From an uncultured Halomonas sp. (GTDB taxonomy: Bacteria; Pseudomonadota; Gammaproteobacteria; Pseudomonadales; Halomonadaceae), in NCBI RefSeq assembly GCF_946887195.1, contig NZ_CAMPKE010000006.1:124001-188000 (forward strand): 64,000 nt of DNA, written 5' to 3'. Below the pieces are notes generated by a model, which searched no databases, was not told the origin of the DNA, and worked only from the letters and a program-made list of their open reading frames with translations. Below, one piece after another: positions 1 to 9,832 of this stretch. Within the stretch, counting starts at the first letter, position 1. The number at the start of each line of letters is the position of its first letter. Made by a program: the position numbers and the translations under genes.

Positions 1-491
1 CACTGGAGCGCTCGCGGGGCAGCATCGAGGCAGCGCTCGACGATGGCCGTTTCGTGACGCTCGATTCACCCTCGGCACGATTGATCGGACTGCTCAACGT
101 CGACAACCTGCTGCGCCGGCTGCGTCTGGATTTTTCCGATGTGACCGGCGAGGGAACCGCCTTCGACAGTGTCAGGGGCGAGGCGACGTTGTATGGTGGA
201 CGTCTGGAAACGCGTGGGCCGGTTGAAATCGATGGGCCGTCCACCCAATTTACTCTCAATGGCAGCGTCGATCTTGCCGCTCGGCGTCTGGACATGCTGC
301 TGGGAATCACCGTGCCGGTCAGCCAGAATCTACCCTTGGCCGCGGTTCTCGTGGGCGCGCCCTATGTCGGTGGCGCCCTGTTTCTCGCCGATAAGCTATT
401 CGGCGGCTGGCTAGATAAGGTCACGCGAATTCACTACCGCGTGCAGGGTCCATGGACCTCGCCGCAAATTACTCTGGAAGATGCCGAATGA
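1..491 (+). CDS. yhdP: YhdP-family AsmA-like envelope protein, C-terminal fragment
   Basis: An open frame is already running at the window edge (first complete codon at base 3) and stops at TGA 489-491, so only about the last 162 residues are present. The visible part alternates short beta-strand-like segments ([17 protein letters not shown]) and has a hydrophobic glycine/alanine stretch ([16 protein letters not shown]) before a YRVQGPW ending. This is the usual C-terminus of the large AsmA-like proteins (YhdP/DUF3971) thought to bridge the periplasm and move phospholipid to the outer membrane. The stop overlaps the tldD start (ATGA), so the two genes are probably cotranscribed and translationally coupled. 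Family assignment is fairly secure. The N-terminal part lies outside the window. Confidence 0.85.
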   Translation, partial: LERSRGSIEAALDDGRFVTLDSPSARLIGLLNVDNLLRRLRLDFSDVTGEGTAFDSVRGEATLYGGRLETRGPVEIDGPSTQFTLNGSVDLAARRLDMLLGITVPVSQNLPLAAVLVGAPYVGGALFLADKLFGGWLDKVTRIHYRVQGPWTSPQITLEDAE

Positions 492-1942
492 CGCCACTCT
501 CCCAATCGCCTCTCGACGAGGCCATCGCCACTTTGCTGGCGCCTGGCGGGTTGGATGCCGAGGCGCTGGAACCCGGTCTGGGTCATGCACTCGGCGCGGG
601 TATCGATTATGCCGATCTCTATTTCCAGCGTAGCTGGCACGAGAGCTGGGTACTCGAGGACGGTGAAGTCAAGGACGCCAGTTACAGTATCGATGGCGGT
701 GTTGGCGTGCGCGCGTTGGCCGGCGAGAAGACCGGCTTTGCCTATTCCAACCAGATTACCGCCGAGGCACTGGCCGAGACGGGCAGCACCGCTGCGAGTA
801 TCGCACGCAGTGGCACGCGGCTGGCACTGGCCACGCCGCGCTCGACGCCGGCGGCACTGCGCTATGCCGGTGTCGATCCGCTCTCGGGGCTATCCGCCGA
901 GGACAAGATCGCCCTGCTCAAGCAGGCCGATCGCGTGGCGCGGGCGGCCGATCCCGCAGTCGCGCAGGTCAGCGCCTCGCTCACCGGGGTTCACGAAGTC
1001 GTGCTGGTGCGAGCCAGCGATGGCACCCTGGCGGCGGACATTCGCCCACTGGTGCGCTTCAATGTCAGCGTGATCGTCTCCAGGAATGGACGCCGCGAAC
1101 GCGGTAGCGCCGGCGGCGGCGGGCGCTATGCGATGTCACGGCTGCGCGACGATAATGTCGCCGAGCGCTTCGCCAGGGAGGCCGTGCGCCAGGCCCTGGT
1201 CAACCTCGAGGCGGTCGACGCCCCGGCCGGTCAGATGCCGGTGGTGCTGGGCTCGGGTTGGCCGGGTATTCTGCTGCACGAGGCGGTCGGACATGGACTC
1301 GAGGGCGATTTCAATCGCAAGGGTAGTTCGGCGTTCGCCGGTCGTATGGGCCAGCGGGTCGCATCGCCTGGCGTCACCGTGGTCGACGATGCGACCCTGG
1401 CCGATCGGCGTGGCTCGATGACCATCGACGACGAAGGCACGCCGGGTGCCTACACGCCGCTGATCGAAGACGGCATTCTCACCGGTTACATGCAGGACAA
1501 GCTGAATGCACGCTTGATGGGCATGGCGCCCACCGGTAATGCGCGTCGCGAGTCCTACGCGCACCTGCCGATGCCACGCATGACCAATACCTATATGCTA
1601 GCCGGTCAGGACGAGCCCGAGGACATCATCAGGAGCGTCAAACGCGGCATATACGCGGTCAGCTTCGGCGGCGGGCAGGTCGATATCACCTCGGGCAAGT
1701 TCGTATTTTCCGCCAGCGAGGCCTATCTGATCGAAGACGGGCGCGTCACCTCGCCGGTCAAGGGCGCGACGTTGATCGGCAACGGCCCTGAAGCGATGGG
1801 GCGCGTCTCGATGATCGGCCATGACATGGCGCTGGATACCGGCATCGGCGTATGCGGCAAGGAGGGCCAGGGCGTGCCGGTGGGTGTGGGGCAGCCGACG
1901 CTGAAGCTCGATGAACTCACCGTCGGCGGCACACAGTCATAA
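488..1942 (+). CDS. tldD: Metalloprotease TldD
   Basis: This is the catalytic subunit of the TldD/TldE heterodimer, which degrades unfolded peptides and in enterobacteria matures microcin B17 and helps degrade the CcdA antitoxin. The 484-residue length matches the family (E. coli 481). The zinc-binding HExxxH motif is visible as HEAVGH at about residues 264-269. The C-terminal region is rich in glycine ([28 protein letters not shown]), as in other TldD proteins. The start at 488 is chosen because its ATG overlaps the upstream stop; the same frame is open 12 codons further upstream, but those residues match nothing typical of the family. Its partner pmbA lies 580 bp downstream. Confidence 0.96.
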   Translation: MTPLSQSPLDEAIATLLAPGGLDAEALEPGLGHALGAGIDYADLYFQRSWHESWVLEDGEVKDASYSIDGGVGVRALAGEKTGFAYSNQITAEALAETGSTAASIARSGTRLALATPRSTPAALRYAGVDPLSGLSAEDKIALLKQADRVARAADPAVAQVSASLTGVHEVVLVRASDGTLAADIRPLVRFNVSVIVSRNGRRERGSAGGGGRYAMSRLRDDNVAERFAREAVRQALVNLEAVDAPAGQMPVVLGSGWPGILLHEAVGHGLEGDFNRKGSSAFAGRMGQRVASPGVTVVDDATLADRRGSMTIDDEGTPGAYTPLIEDGILTGYMQDKLNARLMGMAPTGNARRESYAHLPMPRMTNTYMLAGQDEPEDIIRSVKRGIYAVSFGGGQVDITSGKFVFSASEAYLIEDGRVTSPVKGATLIGNGPEAMGRVSMIGHDMALDTGIGVCGKEGQGVPVGVGQPTLKLDELTVGGTQS

Positions 1943-1952
1943 CGGCTTACGG

Positions 1953-2456
1953 CTAGAGCCCGGCGGTATCGCGGATCAGCTTGAACAATTTACGGGCGCT
2001 GGCCGGCGGTTTTTCACGCTCACGCTCGGTGCGGGCATTGCGAATCAATTGGCGCAGTGACTGGCGGTCGACATCGGGATACTCGGCGATGAAGGCTTCC
2101 AGTGCCGTGTCGTCGGCGATGAGTCGGTCACGCCATTTTTCCAGGCGATGGAAGGCGTGATCGCGACGCGCGCTTTCCTGCTCGAACTCGTCGAAGGCGG
2201 CCTGAATGCCGGCGAGATCCTCGCGCCGCATGACCTTGCCGACGTACTGCATGTGGCGGCGGCGCCCTTCATGAGAGCGGATGCGCGAGGTTTCCTCGAC
2301 CGCCGCCAGCATATCGTCGGATAGCGGCAGCCGTGCGCGCTCGGCATTGGATAGCGCGATGATCTTTTCGCCCAGCGCCTGCAGTGCCTGCATTTCCTGC
2401 TTGAGCTGGGTCTTGCTCGGCCGGCCCTGTTGGCCGGCGGGTGACTCGAATGACAT
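1953..2456 (-). CDS. darP: Ribosome biogenesis factor DarP (YjgA family)
   Basis: A 167-residue charged, helical protein of the YjgA/DUF615 family, now called DarP, which binds pre-50S particles and promotes late 50S assembly. Family features include KTQLKREMQ-like (here KTQLKQEMQALQALGEKI) near the N-terminus, RRRHMQYVGKVMR in the middle, and an RQLIRNARTEREREK C-terminal segment. The ATG at 2456 is chosen over an 83-codon upstream extension that would run into pmbA. It lies antisense between tldD and pmbA and starts divergently from pmbA across 66 bp. Confidence 0.93.
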   Translation of the reverse strand: MSFESPAGQQGRPSKTQLKQEMQALQALGEKIIALSNAERARLPLSDDMLAAVEETSRIRSHEGRRRHMQYVGKVMRREDLAGIQAAFDEFEQESARRDHAFHRLEKWRDRLIADDTALEAFIAEYPDVDRQSLRQLIRNARTEREREKPPASARKLFKLIRDTAGL

Positions 2457-2522
2457 GCCATTACCATCAGCATTGGGAGGTGGGCGCAGTATACCAGCCT
2501 GCCTCGCGACAAGGAGATCAAC

Positions 2523-3863
2523 ATGACTCAGGCTTTCGATGCCGCCGCCCAGCAGAACCTGCTGGAGGCTCGCGTCTCGGACGCTCTGGAGCAGGCGCGC
2601 CGTCTGGGCGCCGATGCCTGCGAAGTCGGGGCCAGCGTCGATCAGGGCGCCGAGATCAGCGTGCGTATGGGTGAGGTGGAAACCGTCGAGTTGGCGCGCG
2701 ATCAAGGCATTGCCGTGACCGTTTATGTCGGCAAGCGCAAGGGTAGCGCCTCATCGTCGGATGCCGGCGAGGCGTCGATTCGCGCGGTGGTGGAAAAGGC
2801 CATCGCCATTGCCCGCCATACCGGCGAAGACCTGGCATCCGGCCTGGCCGATGCCGAACTGATGGCGAACGAATTTCCCGATCTCAAGGTGCATCACCCC
2901 TGGAATTTGACCACCGATGAAGCGATCGAGCTGGCCCTGGCCTGCGAGAACGCTGGCCGCGCGGTCGAGGGAATCGCCAATTCCGATGGTGCGGGAATGT
3001 CCACCGGCGAAGGTGTCCGCGTTTATGGCAACAGCCACGGCTTTTTAGCGGGGCAACGGGGGAGCCGCCATTCGCTGTCATGCATGCTGATCGCGCGTGA
3101 CGATCAGGGCATGCAGCGTGATTACGACTACAGTAGCGTACGCGATCCCGCCTTGCTGGCCTCACCCGAGGCGATCGGGCGCAGCGCCGCCGAGCGCACC
3201 CTGCGCAGACTCGGCGCCAGGCGACCGGCAACCGGCCGCCTGCCAGTCATGTTCGCGCCCGAGTTGGCCGGAGGGCTGGTTGGCCATTTCATGAGTGCGA
3301 TTGCCGGTGGGGCGCTTTATCGCGAGTCTTCGTTTCTATGCGATAGCCTCGGCAAGCCGCTGTTCCCCGAGTGGTTCAGCCTTGGCGAGAAGCCGCGCGA
3401 AATCGGTGCCATGGCCAGCTCATCGTTTGATAACGACGGCGTTTATACTCGCGACAATCGGTTTATCGATGGCGGGCGGGTGGCCAGCTACATGCTCTCG
3501 GCCTATAGCGCCCGGCGCCTGGGGATGACCTCGACCGGCAATGCTGGCGGAGCGCGCAATCTGCGTATTCAGGCACCGCTCGCCAGCCAGGCGGAATTGC
3601 TGGAACGCATGGGACGTGGCGTACTGGTCACCGAACTGATGGGCCAGGGCGTCAATGGCGTGACGGGGGATTATTCACGCGGTGCCGCTGGTTTCTGGGT
3701 CGAGAACGGCGAGATCCAGTATCCGGTCGAGGAATTCACCATCGCCGGCAATCTCAACGAGATGTTCGCCAACCTGCTTGGGGTGGGTGACGATATCGAT
3801 ACCCGGGGCAGCGTGCATTCGGGTAGCTGGCTGATCGACGCTATGACGGTGGCGGGGGGCTAA
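2523..3863 (+). CDS. pmbA: TldE/PmbA, partner subunit of the TldD protease
   Basis: A 446-residue protein (E. coli PmbA 450) homologous to TldD but without the HExxxH zinc motif, as expected for the structural partner of the heterodimer. Conserved elements are VYVGKRKGSASSSD near residue 75, the TSTGNAGGARNL segment near residue 340, and a glycine-rich end (YPVEEFTIAGNLNEMF, GSVHSGSW). A good Shine-Dalgarno sequence (AAGGAG, 6 nt spacing) precedes the ATG. The darP gene points away on the other strand, so the 66-bp gap must hold both promoters. A base-level -10-like TATACC lies at 2490-2495 but I see no convincing -35. Confidence 0.96.
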   Translation: MTQAFDAAAQQNLLEARVSDALEQARRLGADACEVGASVDQGAEISVRMGEVETVELARDQGIAVTVYVGKRKGSASSSDAGEASIRAVVEKAIAIARHTGEDLASGLADAELMANEFPDLKVHHPWNLTTDEAIELALACENAGRAVEGIANSDGAGMSTGEGVRVYGNSHGFLAGQRGSRHSLSCMLIARDDQGMQRDYDYSSVRDPALLASPEAIGRSAAERTLRRLGARRPATGRLPVMFAPELAGGLVGHFMSAIAGGALYRESSFLCDSLGKPLFPEWFSLGEKPREIGAMASSSFDNDGVYTRDNRFIDGGRVASYMLSAYSARRLGMTSTGNAGGARNLRIQAPLASQAELLERMGRGVLVTELMGQGVNGVTGDYSRGAAGFWVENGEIQYPVEEFTIAGNLNEMFANLLGVGDDIDTRGSVHSGSWLIDAMTVAGG

Positions 3864-3877
3864 GTAAGCTGCCAGCT

Positions 3878-5233
3878 CTAGAGATAGAACACCGTTGCCA
3901 GGCCAAGGAAGGCCAGAAAGCCGATCACGTCGGTCACGGTGGTGAGTATCACGCTGCCCGACAATGCCGCGTCGATATCGAGTGCCTTCAGGATCACCGG
4001 CAGCAGTGTGCCGCAGAAGGCGGCGAACAGTAGATTGATGACGATGGCGGCGGCGATGATGCCGCCGAGAGCGAGATCGCCGAACCATATCACGGCGATC
4101 GCCGCCACGACCAGAGCCCAGAGTAGACCGTTCAGGGCGCCGACGATCAGTTCGCGATTGAGCAGCCAGCGAACGTTGGAGCCCGAGACATGGCCGAGGG
4201 CGATACCGCGAATCAGCACGGTCAGCGCCTGTGAACCGGCGATGCCGCCCATGCTGGCGACAATGGGCATCAGTACCGCGAGTGCGGTGACCTGCTGGAT
4301 GGTGGCTTCGAACATGCCGATCACTGCGGCGGCCATGAACGCGGTGATCAGATTGATGCCCAGCCATACGGCACGCCGGCGACTGGTGCGCCATGCCGGC
4401 GCGAAGGTATCTTCGTCTTCGTCGAGGCCGGCCATGCTCATCATCTGGTGTTCGGCATCGCCACGAATCACGTCGACCACATCGTCGATGGTGATCCGAC
4501 CCAGCAGATGGCCGTCACTGCCGATGACCGGGGCCGAGACCAGATCGAACTTCTCGAACAGATTGGCGACGTCGGTATCCTCGGCGGTGGCCTGAATACT
4601 CACCATGTCGGTATCCATGACCTCGCGCACCAGCATCGAGGGCTCGGAAACCAGCAGGCGATTGATGGGCAGGCTGCCGATCAATTTATCGCTGCGCGTC
4701 ACCACCAACAGGGTATCGGTGGTATCCGGCAGGCGTTCGTGGCGGCGCAGGTAGCGCAGTACCACATCGAGGGTGATGTCGGGACGGATCGTCAGGGTAT
4801 CCGTATCCATCAAACCGCCGGCGGTATCCTCGGGATAGGAGAGCACCGTTTCTAGGCGCTGGCGCTCCTGGGCTTCCATCGAAGCGAGTACTTCGAGGGT
4901 GACGGTATTGGGCAGGCGTTGTAGCAGGTCGGCGAGGTCGTCGACATCGAGCCCCTCTGTCGCCGAAACCAGCTGCTGGGCATCCATGCGGTTGAGGAAT
5001 TCGACCTGAATGTCCTCGCCCAGATACTGGAGTACATCGCCCTGCAATTCGGGCTCGATCAGCTCCCAGAGAACGTTGCGCTCCTTGGGAGGCGTCGATT
5101 CGAGCAGGTGCGCGACATCGACCGGCGCCAGGCCCCGGTTGAGCATACGCCGAGCTTGGTCCAGCGCGCCGCTATCCAGCGCTTCACTGAGCCTGGCCAG
5201 CTTAGGCTGAAGCTTCTCGGGGTTCTTGCTCAT
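3878..5233 (-). CDS. mgtE: Mg2+ transporter MgtE
   Basis: This is an inner-membrane magnesium channel. Domain order is an N-terminal helical MgtE_N domain (about residues 25-130, with GLAPVDVAHLLE and LGEDIQVEFLNRM), a CBS pair (about 135-255, including DDVVDVIRGDAEHQ at its end), and a C-terminal membrane domain with about five helices (from residue 280; FMAAAVIGMFE, LVPIVASMGG-like LMPIVASMGGIAGSQ). I chose ATG 5233 (451 aa) because an AGAGGA sequence lies 11 nt upstream. The in-frame ATG at 5245 has its only purine-rich sequence directly abutting it. Its 3' end faces pmbA with a 14-bp gap and no obvious terminator. Confidence 0.93.
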   Translation of the reverse strand: MSKNPEKLQPKLARLSEALDSGALDQARRMLNRGLAPVDVAHLLESTPPKERNVLWELIEPELQGDVLQYLGEDIQVEFLNRMDAQQLVSATEGLDVDDLADLLQRLPNTVTLEVLASMEAQERQRLETVLSYPEDTAGGLMDTDTLTIRPDITLDVVLRYLRRHERLPDTTDTLLVVTRSDKLIGSLPINRLLVSEPSMLVREVMDTDMVSIQATAEDTDVANLFEKFDLVSAPVIGSDGHLLGRITIDDVVDVIRGDAEHQMMSMAGLDEDEDTFAPAWRTSRRRAVWLGINLITAFMAAAVIGMFEATIQQVTALAVLMPIVASMGGIAGSQALTVLIRGIALGHVSGSNVRWLLNRELIVGALNGLLWALVVAAIAVIWFGDLALGGIIAAAIVINLLFAAFCGTLLPVILKALDIDAALSGSVILTTVTDVIGFLAFLGLATVFYL

Positions 5234-5382
5234 GGGCGTCGGCATCCTCTGTCGACTAGCGATCGAGCCGCTAGTCTATCATCGCGGCGAGCGGCGGCGA
5301 GCAAAAGAAACGCCGTTCGCTAAATGGGTGTGGCAACAAGGGAAACGCAAAGGCAGCATGCACTAACGAACGAGGTGCTGTA

Positions 5383-5652
5383 TCAGGCGTCCTCGTCGAA
5401 ACGCGCATCGAACAAGGCCTGCAATGCATCGAGCGCCTGGTCGGCCTGGGGGCCTTCGGCGACGACATCCAATCGGCTGCCGCAAGGAGCGGCCAGCATC
5501 AATAGAGACATGATATTGGCCGCATCCGCCGCACGCTCCTTATGGCTGACGGTGACGCTGGCATCGAAGCCTTGGCAGCACTGCACCAGCTTGGTGGCGG
5601 CGCGAGCATGTAGGCCGCGCTTGTTGGTCAATATCAGCTCACGCTGAGGCAT
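5383..5652 (-). CDS. ptsO: Phosphocarrier protein of the nitrogen PTS (NPr/HPr family)
   Basis: An 89-residue HPr-like protein that carries phosphate from the PTSNtr enzyme I to PtsN. The phosphorylated histidine is in the motif NKRGLHARAATKLV (His15). The context, downstream of rpoN-hpf-ptsN-rapZ, identifies it as the nitrogen-PTS NPr rather than the sugar HPr. Its start overlaps the 3' end of rapZ by 14 nt in a different frame, which suggests translational coupling. The ATG at 5652 begins the conserved MPQRELILTN segment; a 28-codon upstream extension lies wholly within rapZ and is discounted. Confidence 0.93.
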   Translation of the reverse strand: MPQRELILTNKRGLHARAATKLVQCCQGFDASVTVSHKERAADAANIMSLLMLAAPCGSRLDVVAEGPQADQALDALQALFDARFDEDA

Positions 5653-6532
5653 CCATGCGCTCTCCGACGGCGGTGTGTATTCCCAATTCGCGATGGCGCA
5701 GGCGCACGCGATAGCGCGTCGCGAAGTGGCGTGCAAGTCGCTCGGTCAGGTAGACAGAGCGATGCTGCCCACCGGTGCAACCGATGGCAACCGTCAGATA
5801 GCTACGGTTACTGGCCAGGTAGGCGGGCAGCCAGCGCTCCAGCCAATCGCGGATATCGTCGACCATGGCGATGACGTCCGGATAATCCTCCAGGAATTCG
5901 ACGATTTCACTGTCGCGTCCGTTGAAGGGCCGTAACCGGGGGTCCCAGTAAGGATTGGGCAGGCAGCGCGCATCGAAAACGGTGTCGGCATCCAGCGGCA
6001 CGCCACGCTTGAAACCGAAGGACTCGAAGGTCAGGGTCAGTTGCTCGCTGGAGTGCTGGGCGACCTGCTCGGCGATACGCCCGCGCAGATCGTGCACCGA
6101 GAGCTGCGAGGTATCGATGACCAGGTCGGCGAGGTCACGGATGCCGGCGAGCGCCTCAACCTCGGACTCGATCGCCTCGGCCAGGGTCATTTCGCTGTCG
6201 CGCGTCAGGGGATGACGCCGGCGCGTCGCCGAATAGCGTTCGAGCAGTATCTTGTCTTCGGCGGTGAAGTAGACAACCTGACAATCGATGCCGCGCAGGC
6301 GTATTTCCTCGAGCAAGGCGGGAAAGCGCTTGAGCGCCGCAGGCAGGTTGCGTGCATCGATGCTCACCGCAATGCTTGAACGCCGCGCCTCGTCCTTTTG
6401 CAACTCATCGATCAGCTCGTCGAGCAGCATGGCCGGCAGGTTGTCGATCGCATAGAAACCCAGGTCCTCGAGCGCCTGCAAGGCAATCGATTTCCCGGAG
6501 CCTGATCGGCCGCTGATGATCACGAGCTGCAT
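5639..6532 (-). CDS. rapZ: RNase adapter / nucleotide-binding protein RapZ
   Basis: A 297-residue P-loop protein of the YhbJ/RapZ family. In E. coli RapZ presents the sRNA GlmZ to RNase E and so controls glucosamine-6-phosphate synthase. A Walker A motif GRSGSGKS is at residues 8-15, and the C-terminal domain has the conserved GCTGGQHRSVYLTERLA segment. The ATG at 6532 has GGGAG 8 nt upstream and puts the P-loop at the expected place; an ATG 20 codons upstream has no ribosome site. Whether GlmZ/GlmY exist in this organism cannot be told from the window. Confidence 0.95.
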   Translation of the reverse strand: MQLVIISGRSGSGKSIALQALEDLGFYAIDNLPAMLLDELIDELQKDEARRSSIAVSIDARNLPAALKRFPALLEEIRLRGIDCQVVYFTAEDKILLERYSATRRRHPLTRDSEMTLAEAIESEVEALAGIRDLADLVIDTSQLSVHDLRGRIAEQVAQHSSEQLTLTFESFGFKRGVPLDADTVFDARCLPNPYWDPRLRPFNGRDSEIVEFLEDYPDVIAMVDDIRDWLERWLPAYLASNRSYLTVAIGCTGGQHRSVYLTERLARHFATRYRVRLRHRELGIHTAVGERMDASA

Positions 6533-6610
6533 GGGTGCGGCTCCCGCTATCGATGATTGGCTGGTGAGTGAAAAGGTATCCGTACGAGACATGATGCCCG
6601 GCGGTCGCCG

Positions 6611-7087
6611 TCATTGGCTCCCGTCAGTGAGGCGGCGGATGGCCTGGGTCAGGATATCATGGAGCTCTTGCTGGCTTTCGCTTTTGCGAAGCTGAGCTCG
6701 GGTGCCGGCATCGTTCATGATGCTGGCGACTTCGGCCAGTAGCGACAAGTGGGTTTCGTCGGCTTCTTCGGGAACCAGCAGCACGAACAATAGATCGACC
6801 GGCTCGCCATCGACGGCATCGAAATCGATGGGTTCCTGCAATCTGAGGAAGCCGGCGATCGGCGTCTTGCAGTGTGGGCTGCGGGCATGGGGTATGGCGA
6901 CGCCATTGCCAATGCCGGTGCTGCCCAGTCGCTCCCGGCCGATCAACCGGCTGAAGACTTCCTGACTGTCGAGGCTGGGTGTGTTCTGGGCGATGAACGT
7001 GCTGAAAAACTCCAGCACGCGCTTTTTGCTTCCCCCGGGCACCGCGATCAGCGTGCGCTCGGGGGGGAGTATGGTTTGCAGAGTCAT
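6611..7087 (-). CDS. ptsN: PTS IIA-like nitrogen regulatory protein PtsN (EIIANtr)
   Basis: A 158-residue EIIA fructose/mannitol-type domain. The acceptor histidine is in NGVAIPHAR (His67), followed by the typical LLFVLLVPEEADETHLSLLAEVA segment. It is the terminal acceptor of the nitrogen PTS and regulates potassium transport and nitrogen-related responses rather than moving sugar. It sits between hpf and rapZ as in E. coli and Pseudomonas, with a 9-bp gap to hpf upstream. Confidence 0.95.
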   Translation of the reverse strand: MTLQTILPPERTLIAVPGGSKKRVLEFFSTFIAQNTPSLDSQEVFSRLIGRERLGSTGIGNGVAIPHARSPHCKTPIAGFLRLQEPIDFDAVDGEPVDLLFVLLVPEEADETHLSLLAEVASIMNDAGTRAQLRKSESQQELHDILTQAIRRLTDGSQ

Positions 7088-7096
7088 GGAGAGGAT

Positions 7097-7405
7097 TTAC
7101 CGGGCACTTGCGCCTTGCGCGCGCGCCTGGGCTTTTTCCTTGTGTTTGACGAGTTGGCGATCAAGCTTGTCGGCCAGGGCGTCGATGGCGGCGTACATAT
7201 CGCCATCCTCGGCCTCGGCATGCAAGTCGGCCCCGGCGGCGTGCAGCGTACAGGCGGCCTGATGACGCTCTTTCTCGATGGAAAGGGTGGCCTGCACGGT
7301 GGTGATGTTGTCGTAATGGCGCTCCAGTCGTGCGAGCTTTTCATTCATATAGTCACGCAATGCATCGGTCAGTTCGACGTGATGGCCGGTAATGTTGACT
7401 TGCAT
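7097..7405 (-). CDS. hpf: Ribosome hibernation-promoting factor, short form
   Basis: A 102-residue protein of the S30AE/HPF family that binds the 30S decoding region and promotes 100S dimer formation in stationary phase. It shows the family pattern MQVNITGHHVELTDALRDYMNEKL at the start, CTLHAAGADLHAEAEDGDMYAAID in the middle, and DKLDRQLVKHKEK near the end. It lacks the extra C-terminal dimerisation domain of long HPF. It follows rpoN in the same direction with a gap of about 100 bp. Confidence 0.95.
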   Translation of the reverse strand: MQVNITGHHVELTDALRDYMNEKLARLERHYDNITTVQATLSIEKERHQAACTLHAAGADLHAEAEDGDMYAAIDALADKLDRQLVKHKEKAQARAQGASAR

Positions 7406-7507
7406 GGCACGCTCCTATTGCTGCGGATGGCCTTCCGATTGTAACCCTTTTTCGACCTTAGCAAACCCCTGGGAAAACACCCAGCGCCGTGCGTTGAAAA
7501 ACGCGAT

Positions 7508-8926
7508 TCAGGCCAGGCGCTTACGCTCGCTGGAGGGTGGAATTCCCAGCGCTTCCCGATACTTGGCCACGGTGCGGCGGGCGACCTTGATGCCATCCTC
7601 GGCGAGCAGGTCGACCAGTTTGCTATCCGATAGCGGCTTGCGCGCGGGCTCCTCGCCGATCAGCTTCTTCAGGCGTGCGCGTATCGCGGTGCTGGAGTGG
7701 GCATCGCCGTCGCCGACGCCGCCGACATGACTGGAGAAGAAGTACTTGAGCTCGAAGACGCCACGCGGCGTGTGAATGAATTTCTGCGTGGTCACCCGTG
7801 AAATGGTCGATTCGTGCATTTCCACTTTCTGGGCGATATCGGCGAGTATCAACGGCTTCATCGCTTGTTCGCCGCGCTCGAGAAATTCGATTTGACGGAC
7901 CATTATCTCGCGACCGACCCGGAGCAGGGTGTCGTTGCGGCTGGACAGGCTCTTGATCAGCCAGCGCGCCTCCTGCAGATGGTTCTTCATGAAGGTGTTG
8001 TCGTCGCTCTTGTCGGCGCGTTTGATCAGCGCGGCGTAATCCGGCTGGATGCGCAGACGCGGCATGGCTTCGGGGTTGAGTTCGATACGCCAGCCGTCGC
8101 GGCTGTGGCGCGCCAGCAGATCGGGAATCACATAGTCGTTGCCGCTGTCGTCGTACGCTTGGCCCGGACGCGGGTCGAGCGCGCGAATCAGTGCGATGAC
8201 GGCGCTGAGCTGCTCGTCATCGAGGCTCAAGCGCCGCTTGAGCAATTTGCGGTCGTCGTTGGCCAGCGCTTCGAGGAACTGGCGCGTCAGCCGCTTGGCC
8301 TGGGGGAGTAGCGGCGTTTGCTCGGGCAAGGCGTCGAGTTGCAACAGCAAGCATTCACGCAGATCGCGCGCGCAGACGCCGGTGGGGTCGAAGCGTTGCA
8401 GGCGCAGCAATACCCGCTCGACGTCGCTGGCCTTGAGCCCATTGAGCCCCTGGCCGCGGAGTCCATCGGTCAGTTCGTCGAGGCTGGTCACGAGATAGCC
8501 ATCGACGTTGATCGCATCGATCAGGCTATCGGCGATCAGCCGCTCGCGCTCGGCCAGGTCGATCATGTTCAGTTGCCACTGCAGGTATTCCTGAAGACTC
8601 TGGCCGGCGGCGTTGCGCTCGAAATCCGGGCCCTCGTCGCTGCCGCTACCGCTGGGAGTGTAATCCTGGTAAGTATCCGACCACTCGCTATCGAGGGCGA
8701 GTTCCTCGGGGATTTCGCTGGTCCAGTCGTCCTCGGCGGGGTCGCTGACGGCTTCTTCGCCATAGTGCTCGTCGAGTTCCAGCATGGGGTTGGTTTCCAA
8801 CGCCTGCTGGATCTCCTGGCGCAGGTCCAGAGTCGATAGTTGCAGCAGCTGTATGGCCTGCTGAAGCTGAGGCGTCATGGTCAACTGAGTACTGACGCGT
8901 AGCTGCAGCGTGGGTTTCATTGCCAT
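7508..8926 (-). CDS. rpoN: RNA polymerase sigma-54 factor
   Basis: A 472-residue sigma-54 (E. coli 477). Region I is the Gln/Leu-rich activator-responsive segment (LRVSTQLTMTPQLQQAIQLLQLS, residues about 8-30). An acidic region II follows (DPAEDDWTSEIPEE), and the diagnostic RpoN box ARRTVAKYRE lies at about 449-458. It directs transcription of nitrogen, motility and pilus genes with enhancer-binding activators. It lies in the usual lptB-rpoN-hpf-ptsN order. The start has no strong Shine-Dalgarno sequence; ATG codons at 8926 and 8920 are equally possible. Confidence 0.97.
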   Translation of the reverse strand: MAMKPTLQLRVSTQLTMTPQLQQAIQLLQLSTLDLRQEIQQALETNPMLELDEHYGEEAVSDPAEDDWTSEIPEELALDSEWSDTYQDYTPSGSGSDEGPDFERNAAGQSLQEYLQWQLNMIDLAERERLIADSLIDAINVDGYLVTSLDELTDGLRGQGLNGLKASDVERVLLRLQRFDPTGVCARDLRECLLLQLDALPEQTPLLPQAKRLTRQFLEALANDDRKLLKRRLSLDDEQLSAVIALIRALDPRPGQAYDDSGNDYVIPDLLARHSRDGWRIELNPEAMPRLRIQPDYAALIKRADKSDDNTFMKNHLQEARWLIKSLSSRNDTLLRVGREIMVRQIEFLERGEQAMKPLILADIAQKVEMHESTISRVTTQKFIHTPRGVFELKYFFSSHVGGVGDGDAHSSTAIRARLKKLIGEEPARKPLSDSKLVDLLAEDGIKVARRTVAKYREALGIPPSSERKRLA

Positions 8927-9086
8927 AGAGGGGAGCGTTCACTGACGGATTTGTCGACACGTTATCGTCACGCGAACCGCCTTGCAAGAACAAAAGCAAT
9001 ATTCATGCCATTGAATTAGAGATCGGTGCTTGGCGATAGGTTGCATAATCAAGCGCATGTTCGAAGGGCTGATATTCGCTTTTCGA

Positions 9087-9812
9087 TCAGAGCCGAAATT
9101 CGTTGCCCAGATAGACATCCCTGACTTTCTGGCTGGCGAGAATGGCCTCGGCATTGCCCTCGGCGATGATCATGCCGTCGCCGACGATGTAGGCGTTATC
9201 GCAGATATCGAGCGTCTCACGGACGTTATGGTCGGTGATCAGTATGCCGATGCCGCGATCGCGTAGTTGGCGGATGATGCTCTTGATTTCGCCGACCGAG
9301 ATGGGATCGACCCCGGCGAAGGGCTCGTCGAGCAGGATGAAGGCCGGCTCGGTGGCCAGCGAGCGGGCGATTTCCACCCGGCGCCGTTCGCCGCCGGACA
9401 GGCTCATGCCGAGATTGTCACGGATATGGCTGACATGGAACTCCTCGAGCAGATGCTCGAGATGCGCATGGCGAGCCGCCTTGTCGAGATCCTTGCGGGT
9501 CTCGAGAATCGCCAGGATGTTATCGGCCACCGACAGCTTGCGAAAGATCGAGGCTTCCTGCGGCAGGTAGCCGATGCCGGCCCGCGCGCGATGGTGCATG
9601 GCAGCGTGGGTCAGGTTCTGATCGTCGATGAATACCTCACCGGCATCGGCGCGCACGAGGCCGACGATCATGTAGAACGAGGTGGTCTTGCCGGCGCCAT
9701 TGGGGCCCAGCAGGCCAACGATCCGGCCCTGGGCGATCGAGAGGCTGATATCCTGCACGACGCGGCGGTTCTTGTAACTCTTGGCGAGATGGGTGGCGCT
9801 CAGCGTTTTCAT
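9087..9812 (-). CDS. lptB: LPS export ABC transporter ATP-binding protein LptB
   Basis: The cytoplasmic ATPase of the LptB2FGC complex that powers LPS extraction from the inner membrane. With the ATG at 9812 it is 241 residues, the same as E. coli. Walker A is GPNGAGKTT (about 36-44), the signature is LSGGERRR, and Walker B ends [13 protein letters not shown] chose 9812 because [14 protein letters not shown] aligns with the E. coli N-terminus and AAGGA lies upstream. The ATG at 9836, which overlaps the lptA stop as ATGA, is the alternative. Confidence 0.96.
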   Translation of the reverse strand: MKTLSATHLAKSYKNRRVVQDISLSIAQGRIVGLLGPNGAGKTTSFYMIVGLVRADAGEVFIDDQNLTHAAMHHRARAGIGYLPQEASIFRKLSVADNILAILETRKDLDKAARHAHLEHLLEEFHVSHIRDNLGMSLSGGERRRVEIARSLATEPAFILLDEPFAGVDPISVGEIKSIIRQLRDRGIGILITDHNVRETLDICDNAYIVGDGMIIAEGNAEAILASQKVRDVYLGNEFRL

Positions 9813-9832
9813 CGCGTCATGAGTCCTTGCGG

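Noticed and set aside
2490..2495. TATACC as a pmbA promoter -10
   Set aside because: TTACCA is 23 bp away and TTGGGA only 11 bp away, so neither gives a usable spacing.
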